64,000 nt of DNA from Aselliscus stoliczkanus (taxonomy: Eukaryota; Chordata; Mammalia; Chiroptera; Hipposideridae): the NCBI GenBank assembly GCA_033961575.1, contig CM066731.1, forward strand, positions 131,185,001-131,249,000. The letters run 5' to 3'. Position 1 is the stretch's first letter. Each line of letters begins with the position of its first letter. Below, piece by piece: positions 60,340-64,000 of the stretch. The position numbers were made by a program, and so were the translations under genes. The notes under the pieces were generated by a model. The model was not told where the DNA came from and made no database searches. It saw only the letters and a list, made by a program, of their open reading frames with translations.

Positions 60340-63302
60340 GTGAGTCTTGGCTGGCGCCGCTCGCGTCCCCGGGCGAGACCCACGCAGCTGGGGCGCCCGA
60401 GCACAGTGACTCGGGCCGCCGTCCCTGTGTGGGTCCCAGGGCCGTGGTAAGCTATGAACCGGAAAGTGAGCCTGCGCGGATAGCTTCCTCCTTGAAGCGA
60501 TTAGAAGTGGAAGAAGCACCGTGACCGCTGATGATTTGGTCACCGGGGTGCTTTTACAGTTTAGGTGTTAGGACTTCAGCCCCGCTGATGATGTTAGTTA
60601 GCCTCAGCGAGCAGACAACATATCCCCATGCCATGTGATTATGCTTGTCTTGTTTTTATTCCAAAGGATGTTCACATGTCACACAATTTTTTTTTTTTTT
60701 TTGCTTTTGTTCTGGCATCTGTGCTTCTGGCATCCAGTCATTTCCCTTTCAAATGTGTTTTACATGAGTTTAATGTACTTAACTACAGCAGTACACTAAC
60801 TGGGCTTTAATTGGTTTGTGTGTGACTTAATTCTATTTGGGGAGCTGTGAAAACGAGCTAACTTTGTGCTTGTAGTTTACTGCTTGGAAATGCATTTGTG
60901 GGATTCACGGAGGGGAAAATAGAGCTTTGAAGACATTCAAACTGCATAACTCTGTTTAATTATGTGCTGTGGCAACTGGTACAAAGTGTTTGATAAAATA
61001 CAGAGGAGATGAATCATATTCCAAGTAATCTCACCGAGGTGAAATGTGCTGGTTTCACATTTTATTTTTTCAAATTTATTTGCTACTTGTAAAAACATGA
61101 AGAATGTTGCGTTTTAAGTTTGGTTAAGGGGTTTGCTGTCGCACATATTTTTTTTCCCCTGTCATTTGGGCTTTTCTTAATCTTTTGTTCAAACACTAGA
61201 GTTTTCGAAGTCTTTTGGGTGGGGGGATGGAGAAGTAATTCTCATAGATGCCAGTTTATTTTTCTTCCCTAAAGATGGATAAAATATTGGCCACTACTCT
61301 CTTGATGTCCTGTTTTGATGAATTGCCCGGAGCCTTCTCTTTATGACAGAATTCCTTAACTTTTATTGGTGGTGTCATTCCTTCTGAGATATGATGACTA
61401 TGTGGACCTTCTCTCTTAAGATGTACAAAAAGAAGTGTTTAAGAGCAAGAGGAGGAGCACAGTCTGTTTATTTGTATGATGTACTGGAATTAAGATTGTA
61501 TAAGATTGTATTAAGTATCAGGTAGATCTACTTGATCCCATCAAGTAAATAGTAAATAAGTGCATCTTTTAAGATAAATACAGTAGCAAATGCTAGCATT
61601 TACCAGGACATATCATCTCTGAGAATTCCAGTTTTGTTGCTGATCTCGACTTCCACAGGCAGATTCTATAGTCTGCTGCTCCTTCCCTCATTGGTTTCCT
61701 TGTTCCCTACAGTTGCACCTGTTCTGTACAAAAGTGACATTTATTTCTATTTGGGAAAGCTAAAACAAATAATCTTTTAATGTTGGCTTTATTATCACAT
61801 ATTTGACTTCCAGGATATATGCAACTGGAGTTTTTCCCTAACAATTTAGGATCTTTCCCAGAGTCGGGCATCTATCAACTTTGTACATTAAGTACAAATG
61901 ATACGAAGACAGCATTTTTCTCCCTGATAACTTCTCAAATAGTCTTTGTTTTCTTATTGCTGTCCCTATCCTGAATAAAGATACTATGGTGTCTTTCCTT
62001 AAAGGAATCTTTATTTTAATAACCATTTTTTTTTGGCAAAGTAGAAACAAATCACTTGAATTAGCATCTAAGAAGAGACAAGAGTTTTTGATAGAATTTT
62101 AAGAGTGAGAGACTTGTTTTGGAAGGAGAAGGCAGTTATATTCTGCTAATTTGCTACTTTCTGTTAGTGCACAGAAGAGTGGAGACTTCTACACTGAAGT
62201 AATACAGTGTTTTGTTCTAACTAAGGAGGTAGCCATCAGGAGGAAGGACTTTTTTGAAGGCATGAATTAGTTTTATTAAAATACATGCAAAAACTTAGCT
62301 CAAAGGTTTTATTAACATCTTTATGGTAGTTGCTTGTGATTCTTTTCCATATCAAAATCAGTAATTTTCAAAGAGCTGCCATTGCTTGTATATTTGTTTG
62401 CTTGTATATTTCAATTGTTACCGAAATGCCAGTTAAATGCCAACATTTATTGAAATGTTTGAAACTGATATTTTTATGTTGATCTTATGTCTGATGTGAG
62501 TTTTAACAGGTATAAATGGTTTTGAAAGATTTGTATTACAAAACAGAACTTTGAAAATAAAACAATTTGTTTTTTTAATGTAGTTTTGAAAAGAAATGAA
62601 ACATTTTTGCATTTAAAAAAGATTTCTGAGTTATCTGTGTTGGTACTACAAGAATGTAAAATAATTTTAGTAATGGCTAGTTCTTGGTTGATTCTCAAGC
62701 TGACTTAGTAATTTTCAGAGTTAAATGAAAAATATATGCATTTTTCAGTTTAAAAGCAGAAAAAAATCTCCATCTTCCCATTTACATCAAAAGAGATAGT
62801 AATTGGTATAAGGGAAGTGCTGAGTGGTGCTCTAAAATGCTACAGATGAGGTATAAGTAAACAGTTGAGCCTTATTTCAAATCAAACTCTGACTTAATAT
62901 TATTGAGGTAAAAATTTGCTGTCTTTTGATTGTTTCCTGTTTCTAGGGAGGGGATTCAGGGAAGCAGACATTTTCTTAATTCCTATTGTCCTTCTCTGTG
63001 TTTTTTTTTTCTGTTTTTATAATGAAAGTGCTAGTTCATATCATTTGAAATTGCCATTCTTGCTCTTAATTGCTGCCAGATCAGACGTATGATTAAATCA
63101 TTCCTGGTAAACTGACTTGACATAAGTATTTGCTTAGTAGCATACTACTTATGTAATCCACTTGCATTCCTTGTGTATTCTAGAGGAGAGTTAAGTTGTG
63201 ATTAGAAGTTTGCTTAGCTGTAACCCTCAGTGTAAGGCTGTGCAGTGACAGCTCTCCAGACAGCTTTTCAAGACTAAGGTTTATATGTTTCTGTGGTTTC
63301 AG
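60340..63302 (+). other. ITPRID2: ITPRID2 intron 2
   Basis: 2,963 bases between exons 2 and 3. The first ~150 bases are still CpG-rich; the rest is AT-rich. I see a poly-T tract at 60690-60702 but no clear SINE or LINE and no further coding exon. The GC-rich start could hold intronic promoter elements. Confidence 0.85.
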
Positions 63303-63352
63303 TACCCCTTTGGGAGCCTCACTGGATGAGCAAAGCAGTAGTACACTCAAGG
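63303..63352 (+). CDS. ITPRID2: ITPRID2 coding exon 3 (gene continues beyond window)
   Basis: A 50-base exon after a 2,963-base intron. The acceptor is TTCTGTGGTTTCAG and the donor GTAAGA. Completing the split Arg codon, it reads R-TPLGASLDEQSSSTLK and ends in phase 1. The reading frame stays open across all three exons (106 full codons). The match to the family is clear from TPLGASLDEQSSS. Later exons, including the receptor-binding domain and coiled-coil C-terminus known for the family, lie past 64000. Confidence 0.95.
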
Positions 63353-64000
63353 GTAAGATAAACCTGCCTTTCTAAATCTGTTCTTTATGAGGGTCCTGCT
63401 TCATTTGTCCTCTGCAAGAAAGTGTGTGTGTGTGTGTGTATATTATAAAAGTGATATTCATGTTTAAAATACATTCTGAGATAGAAGCCAAAAGGGAGAA
63501 GAAACCTTGTTAATAAACTTTAAAACTGGTGAGTTTAAGCAAATGACCAAACCTTTTCACAATATGAACTCACATTTTTATTGTTCAGATAGAGATGCCA
63601 TAAAGACTAATTAAATATAGAAATACGTGTAGGCATAAGGAAAATATATATTAAGTGATCTAGCTTTAGTGCAGCATTTCTCTGCTTATATTATATTAAC
63701 TGAAATTGCCACACCTGAAATTTTACCACCTGCGCAAGACAGAATTCTAAAGTTCAAAGTACAACAAGAACGTGCAGGTAGTGGCAAGGCATATAAAAAC
63801 CATTTACAGTATCAGAGAGATCTAGCCCGAGCTCCTGACTTAATATAAGGGGTGTAAAAGGAATGATTGCTCCAGGATCTGGTTTTCCATGAAACTCTTG
63901 GGTAAGATATGTTATCTAATTGAACATCTTCAAAGGCATAAGTATTAAATGGCCTGTAGAACGGCTTCTAAGAACTTTACCTGGCTGCAAATCATGGCTG
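63353..64000 (+). other. ITPRID2: ITPRID2 intron 3 (start)
   Basis: Follows the GTAAGA donor. It contains a short (GT)n run at about 63423-63440 and otherwise AT-rich sequence. No further exon was recognised before the window ends. Confidence 0.8.

Larger units (their letters stand above)
59170..60480 (+). promoter_or_regulatory. ITPRID2: CpG-island promoter of ITPRID2
   Basis: Base composition changes sharply from AT-rich intergenic DNA to dense CpG from about 59170 to 60480, covering exons 1 and 2. GC boxes (GGGGCGGGGGCGGGG-type) lie near 59335-59390. Alternating GCGC runs near 59218-59300 resemble NRF1-type sites. No TATA box is obvious, as is usual for CpG-island promoters. The transcription start cannot be read from sequence; it probably lies between about 59300 and 59650. 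A divergent antisense transcript is possible but not shown. Confidence 0.85.

Overview
This is a window of mammalian chromosome: AT-rich, intron-containing, and full of L1, L2, MIR, LTR and DNA-transposon remains. One protein-coding gene can be supported. The first three coding exons of ITPRID2 (also called SSFA2 or KRAP) lie on the + strand at 59698-59920, 60294-60339 and 63303-63352, inside and downstream of a CpG-island promoter at about 59170-60480. The gene continues past the right edge. No bacterial-type gene, operon, CRISPR array or cellular tRNA/rRNA gene is present.

The host is probably a bat of the rhinolophoid (yinpterochiropteran) group. This is inferred from the SINEs: tRNA-derived heads starting GGCCGGCCGAGTGGC, and a long form ending in CCCCAATAAAATCTTTAAAAA, which I recall as the 3' end of the Rhin-1 SINE of horseshoe and leaf-nosed bats. 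Mariner-type elements also fit a bat. The species cannot be fixed by eye. In human, ITPRID2 lies downstream of a gene-poor stretch beyond NEUROD1/CERKL, and the empty first 59 kb agrees with that order (from memory).

Layout. 1-24 kb: intergenic DNA with a MaLR-type LTR, MIR and L2 relics, two copies of a ~230-bp mariner element (5 and 15.6 kb), three ERV-type LTRs, four SINEs and an 80-bp mariner MITE. 24-27 kb: a minus-strand L1 3' part and a 5'-truncated plus-strand L1 with 16-bp target duplications. 29-34 kb: low-repeat DNA with a perfect 52-bp tandem duplication and a young short SINE. 35-39.5 kb: a rearranged L1 cluster with two SINEs, an L1/HAL1 ORF1 relic and a MITE. 40-50 kb: hAT-like, palindromic and L2 relics plus a third MITE. 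50.8-52.3 kb: an RTE (BovB-like) LINE relic split by a SINE. 52-58 kb: mostly unique sequence, one stretch of which looks like a candidate regulatory element. 58.5-64 kb: a head-only SINE, the CpG island and ITPRID2 exons 1-3.

No new multi-gene system was found. The most notable signals are the BovB-like RTE relic, the TA-flanked MITE trio, the long and head-only forms of one SINE lineage, and an L1 whose segments are out of order although their break points match in L1 coordinates. Family names come from recognition by eye, not from a database search.
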